DNA of 64,000 nucleotides from Protula sp. h YS-2021 (GCA_949752745.1 OX457025.1:47729601-47793600); one strand, 5' to 3'. Counted from the stretch's first letter, positions 11,640 to 24,720 are shown. Notes: a model not told the origin generated them from the sequence alone. Made by a program: numbers and translations.

Positions 11640-13640
11640 TGGTAGACAAATGGGATTTAGCTGAAACTAGTTCTTATTCTCCAGAAAACTACAACCACAT
11701 TCTATCCTCGATACCCGTCGCAAACATATGCTGAAAACAGTCAAAGAATGACTAAAAACTCAAAGCTATGGGAGCGAGAACCAGCTGCCAAAAAGGACGC
11801 CAAAACAGTCAAACAGAAGAAAAATCGACATGATTAAAAAGTTGAATGAATGTTTACCTTCAGAAACCATAAGCCTTATATAAACTCAGATAAGTGTGCC
11901 AGAGAGAACACGAAGGGGAATGATTTCGTTGGCGAAGGAGAACATGATCGCATTATCGATATTTTATCACTACAAGAAAGCAGATATTCAGACTATATCA
12001 AACAGCGAACATTAAAAAACCAATATTTGAAGTTTTGAAACTGAAAGCACATACCATGACTGTTGGTAATAGAATTTCTGATTTATTTTATGAGATGTTG
12101 CTAAAAAGTAGGCCTACGTACAACTCGAGCAAGGATTCAATAGAGGGCTTTGAAGATTTTAGGGTACTGTGGAGGACAAAATATATTGCTAACCATGCCA
12201 CAGCATGTGTGTTAATGGGTTTAAAACAAAAGTGGAAACAGCCTCTCGGTTATTTTTGAAGTTCTGGTTCCATTTCTGCTGTTATTCTAAAAAATCGTGT
12301 AAAAATTGCATTAGAAAAGATAGTTCTCTAGGTTTTAATGTAAAAGTTGTCAAAATGTTCGCAACAATTATTTAAAAAACAGTTTTAAGGCAGGTTAAAA
12401 TACGATTAAGCGGAGTTACGGTTGAGACTTATATGGATTAGATAGAAAGCAGTCATAAAGATTAGCCCCAAAACTTGACCGGTAATCACAATGTAGTCAA
12501 GTCGTTTTCCGCTAAATTTAACGGCCCAAGTTTTAAGTCATTCGGTTGCTGTTGGAATTTCTGATTTGGTATCGTTCGGAAAATTTTCCGGAAAAGCTTT
12601 AGCAACATCGAGGTTTTTAGAATTGTTCGACATATTTTTAATACATTAAATATGACACACTGAACTCAGCTCAGCAGTTCAAACATGCTTTTAACAATGA
12701 AACTGAACACAAAAGTTTTCTCATTATCTTTCTGGAATATTTGAACTAACTGAAATTATGCAATGGAAAGAAAGTACCTTGCTTGGAGGGGTGGATAATT
12801 TCATTAAACAGCTTACTCTCATTGTGAAAAGACTTTCGCGAAAAACATGATTTTCAAATTTTACTGACAAATCGATAAAATCAGGGCTAGAAAATATGTT
12901 CATATTAATGTGTGGCAAAGGAGGTAAGTGTAATAATTCAAATCCAGAGCAATTTGGGGCCCGCTTTCGTTTAAATGTAGTGGAACAACTTTTCAATTCC
13001 AAGTAAATCAGCAAAGTGCCAAGTGGATCTGGACAGAGTATTGTTAGATATATAATTTATGGGACAATCCGTCACCCCAAAAGGGGCAGCAAATGCAGAA
13101 TCGCATGCAAATCTCGTTGTTTCAAGTTTGCTTGAATTTTCATTTCCTCATAACTCTGTAATTGTTAATGACAATAATATTCCTTTGCGATTTATATTGG
13201 GGACATGCACTCAGAAGAGCAAATATTCATTGTGAAGACTATAAATCGTTTAAATTTAGAGGTAATTCCAGAAAGTAACGAACTGTACATGTTTCTAAAA
13301 ATTCCAAAAAGAATTTCAAGAAAAGGACACTCTTGTCTATCCATCAGAATCCGTTATTAATCGAGAAACTGTATTGTGTTAATTTCCCTAATGTAGTGCA
13401 TTTGAATAACTTAATCAGTCGCCTAGTTAAAATTGTGCAGAATGTTCCAAGTTAACCTGTTGTAAAAACGAATGCAAGATAAAGTTATTACATGCTGTAA
13501 ACCTGTTTGCAAAAGTTAGAATGCATCCATATTTTAAAAGAGCAAAGGTCTCCCCTGTCACTGTTTATGTTGCCAAAAGAAACAGAAAAGTTTTGAAACA
13601 GATGAATCTGTAAAAACGTAAAAACGATTGAAAAATAAAT
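11640..13640 (+). pseudogene. P-element/THAP9-type transposase relic
   Basis: Three conserved parts of a P/THAP9-family transposase are recognisable in + frames, broken by frameshifts and stops. At 12035-12259 a frame contains YNSSKDSIEGFEDF and GLKQKWKQPLGYF, matching the family's catalytic-core signature in which a Glu-Asp pair and a WKQP motif stand a short distance apart. At about 12525-12600 comes VLSHSVAVGISDLV. At about 12880-12960 comes GLENMF followed by NNSNPEQFGARFR, the family's conserved C-terminal block. The 11850-12038 frame probably covers the preceding part. A Cys-containing tail near 13380-13560 (HAVNLFAKVRMHPYF) may be the C-terminus. No THAP zinc finger was found upstream. 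The DE(M)S acidic motif expected near 12090 is damaged. Function is certainly lost. No terminal inverted repeats were delimited. Confidence 0.7.
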
Positions 13641-13649
13641 CATAAATTC

Positions 13650-15035
13650 GTCTCTAAGATGTGACAGAACAATTGTTTGATCAGGTCTGGGGCAGTAGTG
13701 CACTCTCGAAGCTCTAGCAATCACTGAGGTCGAATTTCCCATTTGAAGTATACATATCTCACGTTCGCGCTGAATTGCGATCAGTCTTGGCATTACTTAT
13801 AATTACCAGATCAGGTTGAAGCTTCGTATAATCTGCTGACTATGATTTGAGATTTAAACCGTGTAATTTCAATTTTAACTTCAGCCTGCAACAGAGTGCC
13901 ACGACTCAAAGGAGGTACTTACGCTCCGCGACCTTTAGTTCTCGGTAATCGAGTATTAGATTCAATTAACACATTGATTGGAAGTAAAGTCATATGAAGA
14001 AAGTGATTAGAAAAAAGGGAACGCCCTCTACCGCAGTTGAATTTTAGGAGAAAATGAGAGTGACTGACCGTCAAACCTGGCTGTTTTTTAAAACTTACTA
14101 AGCCGCTAAGAACAGCTTAGAAAACATATGAAACTCATCAAGGCATCGCAAAAATAATGACAGTGAAGTGACTTACAGGACAAGTATGAAAGTTGGCACA
14201 ACCAAAAACTTTCCCGACAATACTAAAAATTGTTCTACTTCCTTGAAATTTAATAGTCGGTCGCAACCCAAACTATTAAAACGACATAAGATACAACTTA
14301 GACCACGACAAGTGTTTAAACGTGTTTAAAAGCTAAATTATTTTATTGTTGTGGATTACTGTTGACACGTTTTCTACAGACTTGGGTAACGCGACTTCTG
14401 CATCCATTGAATAGTCAGAATTGAAGATTTTTATTTGACACATTTATTGGCTATATTATGCAATGTTTTCATAATTCTGTAAATGCAAGACGATTAAATG
14501 CAATACGAAATGAAAAAGGAAGAAAAAACAACAGTTGATCACCTAAATAATAAACCAAAATAATAGATAAATAAAACATTAAGAACGGCCCATAGTATTT
14601 AAAAATAACTTAAAACGCTACTGGAATTGTTTGTAACTGGTACAGGAAATGGCAGAAATGTATTCATCGGATCCTTCCTAAACTGCCCTAAACGGTCACA
14701 TTCCAGAATATACCACAAATAACAGATAAATGCGATTGAAGGTATCGGTCAAACACACTCACTTAACATTTAAATGAATTACACATTAATGATTGCAATA
14801 ACTGAAGAAAATAAAAAAGTTAAATGTTTGTACCATAAGACTCATCTTATTTATATCGCTGTCCTATTTCCGAACCTCGAACTGAAAGAATGACGAGACG
14901 ATTCGGGTCTTTTCAAGCAAATCTCACTTGCAGGCCCCTCAGCTCAGAAGAATGCCACACTGGATTTAAGCGTGTTATCAACTGCATATAGAATTGGACA
15001 ACTAAAAAAAGACTAAAAACTCTACAAAGACCGAG
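13650..15035. other. No gene recognised
   Basis: AT-rich, with no shared repeats and no family motif. The part from about 14930 could be the remains of the central RT domain of the LINE that follows, but nothing diagnostic such as a YxDD box was seen. Confidence 0.4.
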
Positions 15036-15039
15036 TTTA

Positions 15040-15690
15040 TGGTGGTTTGCAGCATCCAAAGTAGAACTAAAGTCATCATTCATGAGTCAGAAGTAGGCAA
15101 TAATGTAGTTAGCTCAACAAAAGGTTTGAAATATCTGGTATTCAATCAATCGATCACTCTGTATTGAGAGACAAAGTAGCAGCATTATCAGAATCTGCAT
15201 GTGCTATCTCACCCAGATATGGAAAGTAAGACCCTACTTAACATTTGGTTCGAGAAAGACATTAGTGCAGTGTTATGTCATAAGGAGGATAGACTATTGT
15301 AACGCAGTTTTGCTTTCACTACCAATAACCCATATTTCACGCCTTCAGAAAGTCATGAGTATAGCCGCGAGGATTATTCTTCAAAATTCTAGAGACTTCA
15401 GTTTAACTATTGAAGGAGCTTAACTGGCTCAAAATCGAAGATCGGGCAACATTTAAAGAACCTTGTCTAAAGTGGCAATCGTCTAACAACAGCGCTCCAT
15501 AATGCATCTCATGTTTGATAACGCCTTATCGCAACTAAGATCATCGCAAGACCTTGATCTTTACGTTCCGAAATCCCGCGCATCGTATGGCGCTCGAGCC
15601 AGTGCTCTGCAACTCAATACCTATCACAAATCAAATGCATATATCGCTACTTTTGTTAAAAAGAATCTTTAAAAACTTATCTATTCAGAT
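15040..15690 (+). pseudogene. Non-LTR (CR1/Jockey-like) reverse transcriptase, C-terminal relic
   Basis: The + frame from about 15040 through 15423 carries the thumb-region signature of CR1/Jockey-type LINE reverse transcriptases: GLKYL, then RKTLVQCYVIRRIDYCNAVL, then ISRLQKVMSIAARII. A one-base shift near 15410 leads into LKELNWLKIEDRATFKE, the standard continuation. KSRASYGARA near 15573 and ATFVKKNL near 15650 complete the family's C-terminal block. The palm and endonuclease are absent. Frameshift and stops show it is dead. A 5-prime truncated LINE insertion is the natural explanation, although no poly-A or simple-repeat tail is obvious. Confidence 0.8.
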
Positions 15691-18600
15691 TAAATATTTA
15701 TAAACTTGTATTAAATCTTTAGAAATACATCAACATTTCTGGAGCAGGGAGGAAACAAACATACACTCCTAAGTCATACAAAGGCCCCGCCATCAATCTG
15801 CTAAAGTTCTGGTAGTTTAAAGTCTCAGGTGAAATATTGAATAGATGTGCAATTCACAACCTTGTTTGTTTTCGCAATCATCAATCATCTACTTTCATGG
15901 ACCTTCCATGCCATGCAAAGTCCAATAAGCGTTGGAAAATCGATGTTGTACAGGCGTCGAAGTCACAGCCAAAGAACAACCTCCTAATGGAAGTTGATGC
16001 AATGAAAGATTGCTTTGAAAACACTAAAATGAGTATAATATGAAAATTTCAGGAGAGCATTTAAGTCTTCTTTTGAAAATATTCATGAAATTTGACATTC
16101 TCTGTATCCTAACCGGGCATCCATTGCTTGATTTACATTGACGATAGGGTTTCCTCGATCCTGCATCATTTTGGCTGCCTACGTAGATCTACACACCAAC
16201 TTGAAATGTTCAGCAAAGAATCTATTCCACGGCCCTTCAATCTAACCGAATGGCATTTTAATGTTCTACGCCACTTCATAACGTCGATTCCTTGAAATAT
16301 CCAGCACACTTCCAGCACTTCTCATTACTTCCCATTACTTCCCATCACTAACAACACTTTAAACTTTTCTTCCAAGTGCTCGACCATTGCCATTCCTAAT
16401 CCTTTTGAATACAGTTTAGTGAACACATTTGGCAAGCGGAGATCACAGTTCTTAACTTTGGAACATTTCCCAGGGTAGATGCCTTAACCTTTCAGTATTA
16501 ATTCACAACAATATAGAATTCGATTGAATCAATAGAGCATTCAACCTTGCTGGGCTTCACTCACAGGATACATTGCACTTCATTCTTACAACTGAACACT
16601 TGTCCCTTAAACTCGTTGCCAGATGAATAAAGCAGATGCAACACAATAAACCAAGTTGTATAACAAAAAAATTCTCCCTTCTTTTTCAAAAGTTTTGCGA
16701 TTATACGTCCTCATCAATTTGAGATCTGTCTTAGCAAAATTATCTCTACCTGTCATGGTTGTTCGCAGTCGTTAGTAGTGCATAAACGCCTGCGTTAAGC
16801 TGCAGATTCAGAGGAGAGGAGAGGTTCTGGGATATCCAAGCACATCTCCACACACAGCAGAAATAATTTGCTTTGTGTGTGTGTTTAAATTGTGCAGAAG
16901 TTTACACAAATAATTTTGCCTTCGGTCGCTTGAGCCATGTCGTCTCTTTGATAACCATTACACAAATGAAGAGGAGTTGATCGTTCGCCTGTATTTTCAT
17001 CATCTTTAGAGGAGCCATAGTTATCACAGTGAAATAGAGCGCCATCTATAGGCTATCAATTCAATGTCTTGACAAGGTTCTGCTGTGATTAAAAATATGT
17101 TAAATTTTCAAAATGTCTTTAAAATTTTTGCTCCAGATTGTTTTGTTTTTGCACCGAAAACAAGGTTTTTCCGCTGCCTCAGTGTATACTGACAGAAACT
17201 GATCTATTCGTCCTGGAATCATAAAGGTGCCAAGGGTTCGCACTTGATCTTGACTCATGTCTGAATAAAAGATGATAATGTAATGATTATTGCGTCTCTG
17301 AATCACTGCACTCTTTCCAGAAGGGACAAATTATGCGTCAAGTTGATAACATACAAAAATCGGTGATCACTACCTTCAGTTAAGAAATCGGCGTTATATC
17401 ATCCAATATAACCACATTGATTTTGTGGACAGATCGCAACGTATGCTTTGATTAAATTATATATTTGAGATTATGACTCATCTAAATGTTCCATATTTTT
17501 GTGTCTAGAACACGTTTCTCCACTTTATTATAAATGTTTTTTATACAACACTGTGGACAATGTTAGTAATACTCTGTGCATTCATTAAAGAATTTACTCA
17601 TAAAAATTCCACCGGTACAAACGTCTTACAAAACCTGTTATCAATAGAATCTTTCACTACAGTTTGTTTAAATAAGGATGAACGGAACCCTTAGCCTCAA
17701 GATCTGATCAGTTGAAATGTTTATGTCTTAGAAAAAAAGGAGCCTGAGATGAGAACAATAGAATGGACAAATAGGGAACAATAGGGATCAGACGTCACAC
17801 AGAAAACAATAGAACAGACAAGACAAGACAACAAATTAGCGAGCAAATAGGAGACAACCAAAGTTTTCGGGTCAGACAACATGCGTATCTCGAATGTTTC
17901 CGTTGGTATGTTGAAATACTTTTGGAAAGCATGAGAAAGAAGAAATTTTCAAAATAGTTTTAGTTTGCTGTGTCACTTTTCAAGAAAGTTGCAGGGGATC
18001 AACTAATCCTTCCTCCGCAGTCAGGCATCCCAACCCTTGTCTCTTCACTACACAATCTTTTAGTCAATGCTTAAAGAATTATTAAGCAAGCAAGCTATAG
18101 TATCAGTGCCAACAGGCGTAAATCAAGTCGTATTTTTCTTGTTAGAAAATATACACAAATGTCGTCTTGTCATAGAGCTATGTCATTTGAATAATTCTAT
18201 GGAACTCAATTCTTTGAAATGAGACACGCCCTAGGTCATAAAAGCCATTTTACTTCAAGAGATTTGGGCGATACCAGCCTACCTATAAGATGCATAACCC
18301 CCATATCCCTGCATACAATTGATTGCTTCGCTTCCTTTGCTTTGAAGTGGATTTTGGTTTATGGCTCTGTCAACTTATTTTTTCTCGGATTTTGAAGGTT
18401 CTAAAGAAGTGGGGAAGGCGCATATATCTTGCTATATTTTTGTATCTTAACGACTGATTTTTCGCCAATGTAGAAAAGGACTTTCTCAAGTGTGATGGAT
18501 GCTTCTACAGCAATACTTCCCTTAGGTCTCCGGTAGTTCGGTCTGTTCCCGCTCAGAGACAATAATTTCTATCTTGACTTTTCTCTGGGCACAGCGTTTC

Positions 18601-18867
18601 CATCTCAGCACAGAATATCGAAGATTCAACGACTCAATCGTCATGTCACTTAGTGCCCTTACCGGGGCTGTCGTTACTCAAATCTCTAGCTTGATCTTCT
18701 TTTCTCTACATTAATTGACAAAGCTCGTTTTCTTGACTTTTAACGGGAAGGGAATTACCTCCGCCCCCTGGCCAGTCAAGACAGATGCGATGTTTTGGGG
18801 GTTAGGGAGACATCTGTCAATCAAGAAAGTACTGTCCTAAGTCATAAGTCCAAAGACGTATAGGACT

Positions 18868-18925
18868 ACTTACTACTCCTACTTCTGCTGTTACGACTGA
18901 TACTACTGTTACTACTACTGTTATG
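18868..18925. repeat. Decayed TAC/TGT trinucleotide tract
   Basis: TACTACT-type triplets interspersed with TGT and CTG variants. Similar to 19600-19685. Confidence 0.7.
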
Positions 18926-19599
18926 TTCTGCATTTGGTGGAAACTTTGAAAGACACTGCCACTGCTCGTTAAGTGATTTAGTGGAGCTGATTTTCCATCG
19001 GTAAGGGTAATTCATGTAACGCATGCACCACCATCTTCTCTTTCCAAAAATACATTACTCACATAAAAGCAATACGAAATAAGATCACAACTACTCCTCC
19101 TTCATTGCTCAATAACAGGAAGACAATTGGTATGGCAGCCGTACTTTTTTCGATAATGTTTTGAATGTTAGGGCAGTCGGTAACGCACTTATGGCATGTT
19201 TATGTTTCCATATGGTTGTACTAGAGACTCGCTTAAAATCTTTGCAAGCACTCGTGTTCTTTTTGAGAAGTGTGACATCAGAATTCAGTAAGTGATTTAT
19301 TTGATCGAGCGATCTTGAGACTCCCTAAAAAGACTACCTCGATTTATCTACTTTAATAGAATACCACGACAACATCGTGGTTCTTCTTAAATTCAAAGCA
19401 CAATTACAGTTTCAGCCATGTTCCGGATTGGGTGAGTATCCCATACCACCATAGGCGATCACGTAATAGGCTAGAATGTCTGAAATCAGTTGTAATAAAA
19501 TCATTATTCCCCTCTTCTACAAGTTGCACAAATCCCAAAAAATGCGGTTGTCTTCGAGTTGATCACACAAACGGGAAATTGTCCTAGGTCGTGCATAAG

Positions 19600-19685
19600 T
19601 TCTGCTATTCCTACTGCTATTACTACTACCAGTACCAGAAATGCTACTAGTATTACTACTGCTACGACTAGAACTATTATTAAGA
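19600..19685. repeat. Decayed TAC/TGC trinucleotide tract
   Basis: Runs of TACTAC, TGCTAT and CTACTG triplets. The minus-strand Val/Ile-rich open frame through it is a repeat artefact. Confidence 0.75.
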
Positions 19686-20000
19686 GTAGCATGTTGGAGA
19701 GTTCAGGCCCATTAACTCCATAGTTAAAGAAGGAGGAGAGTATTAACAGTGATAAATTACGACTTACTTGATGTAGGTTGATGTCTTGTTATGTGTATAT
19801 AGTATGGTGTGTTTTACAGCATATCATATTTGTTTTATTTGTTGTTTGCTATTTTTCATAAAGGCTGAAATTCATGGCGAAATACTGCTGAGGCGACAGT
19901 AAACACAGGCGAGCCTTTCCTAATTAGCATGCCATAACACCCACTTGCAACCTCCTTGCAATCTCTCTATCAGCCATTGTAAAGGGTTATCAAACATGGA

Positions 20001-20619
20001 ATGGGATATTATGTGTTTAGTATGAGCTATTTCAGTTCACAAGCAAACACTACTGACAGGAACACGGTAAAAGGAAGTTTGCCGATTTTAGTGCTATTCC
20101 ATATGAGTATTCAAAGTATTGTCGTGCATGTTAATGTAAGCAAAAAGTGGTTGGAAAAACCATTGCGTATTATTTCTGGTCTTTCAGAACAGTATTAAGG
20201 TTTAATTACTGGTCTATACTTAGACAGATATGAGATGAATACCTCCTCATGTTAAATATGAATACGGTAAACGTTTTTCCTTTTTGTGCATAAATGAAGA
20301 AATAACTAAAGCCCCAAAGTAAACGAAAAGAATTTTTCTTGTGGAAATACAATCAAGCAATGGCAATGGCAATCAATCAAGCAATGGCTGTTTCAAAATT
20401 CAATAAAAGTCCATCTGTCCAACTTTTCTGGTAACACTTTCAAGCGCTATTACTCTTATTCAGTTATGATGAACTTATTTCACAAGGCAATTTTCCTATT
20501 ATTATTCCAAGCGGTTGCAAAAAGTTTCATCCGAATAGCATGAAAGCTGATGAAAGAGTGGCACCCACTCAATGGCATAAAAAAAACATCAAAAAGCTTT
20601 TAATTTTAAAGAAGAAATG
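20001..20619. other. Unassigned, possibly the decayed start of the polymerase relic
   Basis: Sequence between the unassigned block and the first clear polymerase motif. A few frames could belong to the polymerase exonuclease region, but no catalytic motif is legible. Confidence 0.3.
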
Positions 20620-22240
20620 CTGAAATATTGCAGATTAGATATGATATCCTCCGACTTTTAAGTTTTTGTATGAATATGCATTGCAGCATAGATACGTTTA
20701 ATAAATGTATCACAACTGCGTCTGCATGTTTGAGGTTTTATACAAAGAATTTTCTTGAAGAGGAAATGCTCGGGTTTATTCCAGCTCATGTCTATTGTGT
20801 GCAACAGTGGTGAGCAAACATTGGGAAAATTAGATGTGTATTTTGAAATAAAATAATGACAGGAAGTCGCCCTGGAATATCTGAAGCATCTTTAGTGTTA
20901 CACTAGAACTGCAGTCAATTCAGTGAATATGGAAACAATGGAAGAGCTTTATTAAGCCACGTTTGAGAAACAAAAGTACTTTGAAGAAATTGGGTTTCTG
21001 TATATCAGCAAATGGGAGTGTGATTGGAACAAAGAACTTAAAGATAAACTAGAACAGAAAAGGTTTATAGACGATCTAGAGATAGCCGAGCCAATTAATA
21101 CAAGGGATACATTTGCTGGAGGTCGAACGGACATTTCACCTCATACAAGGAAGCAAGTGCTGACGTAGAAATCGGTTATGTTGACTTAACGTCTCTGTAT
21201 CCTTACTTTAAAACATGCTAGAAAAATTGTACAGTCAGCACATAAGATCTTTGTAAATTTCGATGACATTGACAACTGTTAAAGACAATTTTTGTGGAAA
21301 GTACTACAACTACAGGAATGTTCATAGCCATATTGCACTGCAATATCGACTACAAACTTACATTGTTCTCTGCATGTGCCCAGAACAATCAACAACATGC
21401 AAACATACTGCACAAGAGCATTCACCAATACAATAACAGCAGCAGAACTGCAAAAAGTGCGATAACTAGACAAGACGTCAAGATATACGTATTTTGGCAC
21501 CACGATGAAATAGCACAATATGATATTGAAAAAAAATAAGGTGGTCTTCTTGCAGGATTTGTTGAGACCTTTTTGAAACTAAAACTAGAGTCAAGGGGAT
21601 GGTTGACATGGCACCGGAGAAAATGAAAAACGACACTGCACTAGCAGCTACACAGAGCGTGGGAGTGTATGCTTAGAATACCGAAACATCAGTGGAAATC
21701 CCGGGAGCCGTTCACAATCAAATATGATGTTATATAGTTTTTTGGGAAAATTTGGCCAGCGTCTAAGTCTTACTCAGCTGGCTTATGTCAGAAACCCACC
21801 ACAATATTTTGATTTGCTAACGAGCGGATGGCACATTGTTATAGATTTAAATTTTGTAAGCGATGATATGGTGGTGGTGAGATGGAACTACATAAACCAG
21901 TTCGTAAAAACATCAACTGGAACATGTGTGGCATTAATCGCTCAAACATCAGCTCAGACAATGCTAAGAATATACAGTTGCTTAGAAAACGACAGCATTA
22001 TATTATTACACAGATTCTATTATTTACACAACAAAGTCCACAGAAGAAGTTCGCTAGGTGATGATTTAGGAGAGCTCAAAGATAAAATTTGACATAGAAA
22101 AATGACACACTTTGTCACCTGTGATCCAAAAAGCTATGCCTATAAATTGGGATCCAACCTGTTACAAACGGAGAACACTGTTAACAACATACAGGGATTT
22201 TCAGTGGTGAAGACCACATAAACAGTTATCAAACACCAAA
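20620..22240 (+). pseudogene. Polinton/Maverick protein-primed DNA polymerase B relic
   Basis: Several blocks of the Polinton/Maverick family-B polymerase appear in order on the + strand in shifting frames. At 20685-20800 is FNKCITTASACLRFYTKNFL with GFIPAH after it, the exonuclease-side block. At about 20945-21150 are KYFEEIGF, WECDWNKEL and FAGGRTD, the block preceding motif A. At about 21178-21206 is VDLTSLYPY, the motif A region with its Asp. From 21294 to 21620 the frame resembles the TPR2-like insert region and includes GFVETFLKLKLE. At 21724-22092 are FLGKFGQRLSL, FVSDDMVVV and the run-up to motif C. Where YxDTDS is expected the frame reads ENDSI, so the first catalytic Asp of motif C is lost. 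LGDDLGELKD and VTCDPKSYAYKL close the match. Stops and frameshifts make it non-functional. It is followed by ATPase and integrase relics. Confidence 0.8.
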
Positions 22241-22587
22241 GGGAGCAATGGAGATATACCATACGCCAATAATGCTAATACAAACTCAAGCAGAGCAAGT
22301 CAAAGAGAAGCACGAGAAAAATGAAGAAAATTAATACATAGGCAACCGATAAAGCCGAAATAAGAAAACGCCCATATTATGTCACGTGATCACATATTTT
22401 GCACATAAACATCATGGACAAAAAATATTATTTTATAGTTGAATTTTGAGTTGATAAGATGTCTGAATGTGCTCATTGTGATAAAGTTTCTCTCAAAGCT
22501 GTGCGTTAAGAAGGCATCTTGAATCAAAACACGTAAATAGTGCAAATCATTTGGATCAATCGACAAACTCAATACAATCCCTACCAA

Positions 22588-22662
22588 CACCACCGCAACT
22601 ACAACCACCACCATCACCACCACCAAAACAACAATAACAACTACAATCACCACCACCACCAT
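22588..22662. repeat. CAC/CAA-rich microsatellite
   Basis: Imperfect CAC, CAA and AAC triplets. Poly-His/Asn and poly-Val open frames on the two strands are artefacts. The tract lies between the polymerase and ATPase relics. Confidence 0.9.
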
Positions 22663-22709
22663 GCATCAGAAGTATTCATCAGTCGATACATAGCATTATC
22701 ATTTTCTGA

Positions 22710-23120
22710 ACCCATGCACAATCATTTCTTCGGCCCCGATCGGTAGTGGAAAACACATTTGGCAGTGAAGGTGTGGCAGCAAGGCAAAATTACACACTGA
22801 AACCCAATAGAATAGTTGTTCTTTTGAAAACGTTGGCAGTCGGTCTGCACAGAAATGACAACAACTATACCACATGAAAGAAATTCCATCAATCTGGACA
22901 GTGACGACTTTTTATGTCAGAAAACAACCGGATAATATTAAATGATTTATTGTCAATAAGAGCAAATTGCTGATCTATTTACAGAAGGTCCAGCTAATTG
23001 GTCTCTTTCTTCTATCTATCATACCCAAAACTTGTTTTAAAGTGGCAAAAATTCAGTCACACAGCGTCTTAATGCTCAGGAACTGATAGAGTGAGGTGGG
23101 GCAAGTCGCCAATGCGGGAT
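22710..23120 (+). pseudogene. Polinton A32-like (FtsK/HerA-type) ATPase relic
   Basis: At about 22727-22757 one + frame reads SSAPIGSGK, fitting a Walker A loop of the GPSGSGKT type in Polinton/adenovirus-like packaging ATPases, with the final Thr replaced by His. At about 22965-23085 another frame reads ADLFTEGPANWSL, then SSIYHTQNLF and SVTQRLNA, which corresponds to the family's conserved sensor-like block after Walker B. The Walker B Asp pair cannot be identified. The small size, frame changes and stops show decay. Its position between polymerase and integrase supports the assignment. Confidence 0.65.
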
Positions 23121-24180
23121 TAAAGGCCCACTCAACGTTTTTTTGAAATGTGTTACATTTCTCACTCAAAATCAAAACTGATCGAAGCGCCACATGACGA
23201 AAGCACATGTAATCTAAATAAAACCACAACAGTGGCACAATGTTGCAAGTGAAGGCATTATTTAATTTTAGGGGGTCAATTTCATAAGAATCAGGATTTT
23301 TTGGGAAGCCATAGAAGTTTTTATAGGTTACAGATTTTAGGGTAATATCATGAAATTAATAAGTGGCCTTGCTGTTTCTAAAAGCATAACAGAGTGTAAC
23401 CGATGATAGACGATAGTAATTTTTTGAGATGATATTCACATTGTACCCTTCGGGGGGCACTCGTGGGCCTTTTTCCCAGGTATGAGCCACTAAGGCCCAA
23501 AAAAGCTATCTTGTTACGAATTTGGATTGCATTTTTAAAATGCTGATGACTTTCAAAGAGATATTAAAATTTGGTGTCTTGAGAGTCATTGTACACCAGT
23601 AAAATAACTAAACTTGACAAAGACATGCAGTAAATGACGAGTCAGGCGGAACTGATGGCGAATCTCACGTTTGCAATTTACTAATGAATACAGAGACGAG
23701 AGAGGAAAAGAATGTCAGAAAAAGAGAAAAACTATTTAGAATAGGGGATGGACTAAGCATCAGATGAGGCTTAAGATGAACATTAAGAAGAAGATGGATA
23801 TTAAGGTGAAACCAACCGACATCCAAGCGTTTTTGCAAAAAAAGTGTAATACTCTGTCTACCCAATGTCTTATGCTTCGCAATGGTTTAATTCATAATAA
23901 AATCTTAAAAGCTATTGATGAAAATTTAGCACATTTTTAAAGTAACATAAAAGCTCTCATTTCCGGGACCTCCTTGAAGATATTTTGGAAACTAAATTGG
24001 AGAACGACGATACGGCTGAGTCTGGTAAAGTGATGACGATGCGACCTAGATGACTAATTTTTGGCATCGTGTAAAGAGGTCAGTACATTTTTCATTAGTC
24101 TGCATTATGACAGAACTATCTTCATGATGTATACTTTAATCTATCATTCATTGTTGTTTCAATAAAAAATAATTAATGGT
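23121..24180. other. No gene recognised inside the Polinton relic
   Basis: No capsid, protease or other Polinton protein motif was legible in this 1.1 kb. The frames are short and broken. Confidence 0.4.
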
Positions 24181-24185
24181 CGGCT

Positions 24186-24720
24186 GATGTAATGGAAACA
24201 GCGAATTTTGCTGAAGACAACAACGGTCAAAATTATGTTCTGGTGGTAGTGGGTACATTTTCAAAATATCTGTGGCTTCGTGCACTGAAAGATAAACCTG
24301 GACATTCACTAGCATTAACGGATATGTTCAAGGATGAAAGGACATCAAACAGACTACACACTGATAAAGTTCAAGAGGCTTCGCGAAGAGAAAGGGTGTT
24401 CAACAGACGTTTGCGGAGAACGAAAATGAAGCCAAAGTTAAATATGCAATTAAAGCAGTCAATCCAAAATATCGGTACTTTACGCACAAGAAGTGCTACA
24501 AATACATAAATAAGCTGCAAATTTACAGGTAAATACAACAGCACCATGCAAAACACCATTGACAAAGCACCAAAAGCCGTGATGAAAAATAGTTCAGAAA
24601 ACGTACACCTGACCACCGACTTCAGTAGGCCTGATAACACCCCATTTTGGGTCGATACTCTTTCAAGCCTGGCGACAAGGTGCGTATTACGCATTTGAAA
24701 CACATGTTTACTAGTAAATA
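24186..24720 (+). pseudogene. Polinton retroviral-like integrase relic
   Basis: The frame 24192-24509 reads DNNGQNYVLVVVGTFSKYLW, then RALKDK, then RLHTDK. In Polinton integrases the first stretch contains the first catalytic Asp and LQTDKG contains the second. Here the first Asp is replaced (VVVGTFSKY instead of VIDxFSKY), while the second is kept in HTDK. A shifted frame near 24470-24510 gives RYFTHKKCYKYINKLQ, the segment after the third catalytic residue. KPGDKVRIT near 24664-24690 matches the SH3-like C-terminal segment of the family. No chromodomain was seen. The relic follows the polymerase and ATPase on the same strand. Confidence 0.75.

Larger units (their letters stand above)
15700..20000. 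other. No gene recognised in 4.3 kb
   Basis: No coding motif, splice-bounded frame or repeat shared with other parts of the window was found. Two decayed trinucleotide tracts are listed separately. The stretch precedes the Polinton relic and could hold unrecognisable parts of it, but nothing in the sequence shows this. Confidence 0.4.

Noticed and set aside
22390..22746. His/Asn-rich and Val-rich frames
   Set aside because: Translation of a CAC/CAA microsatellite between Polinton remnants.
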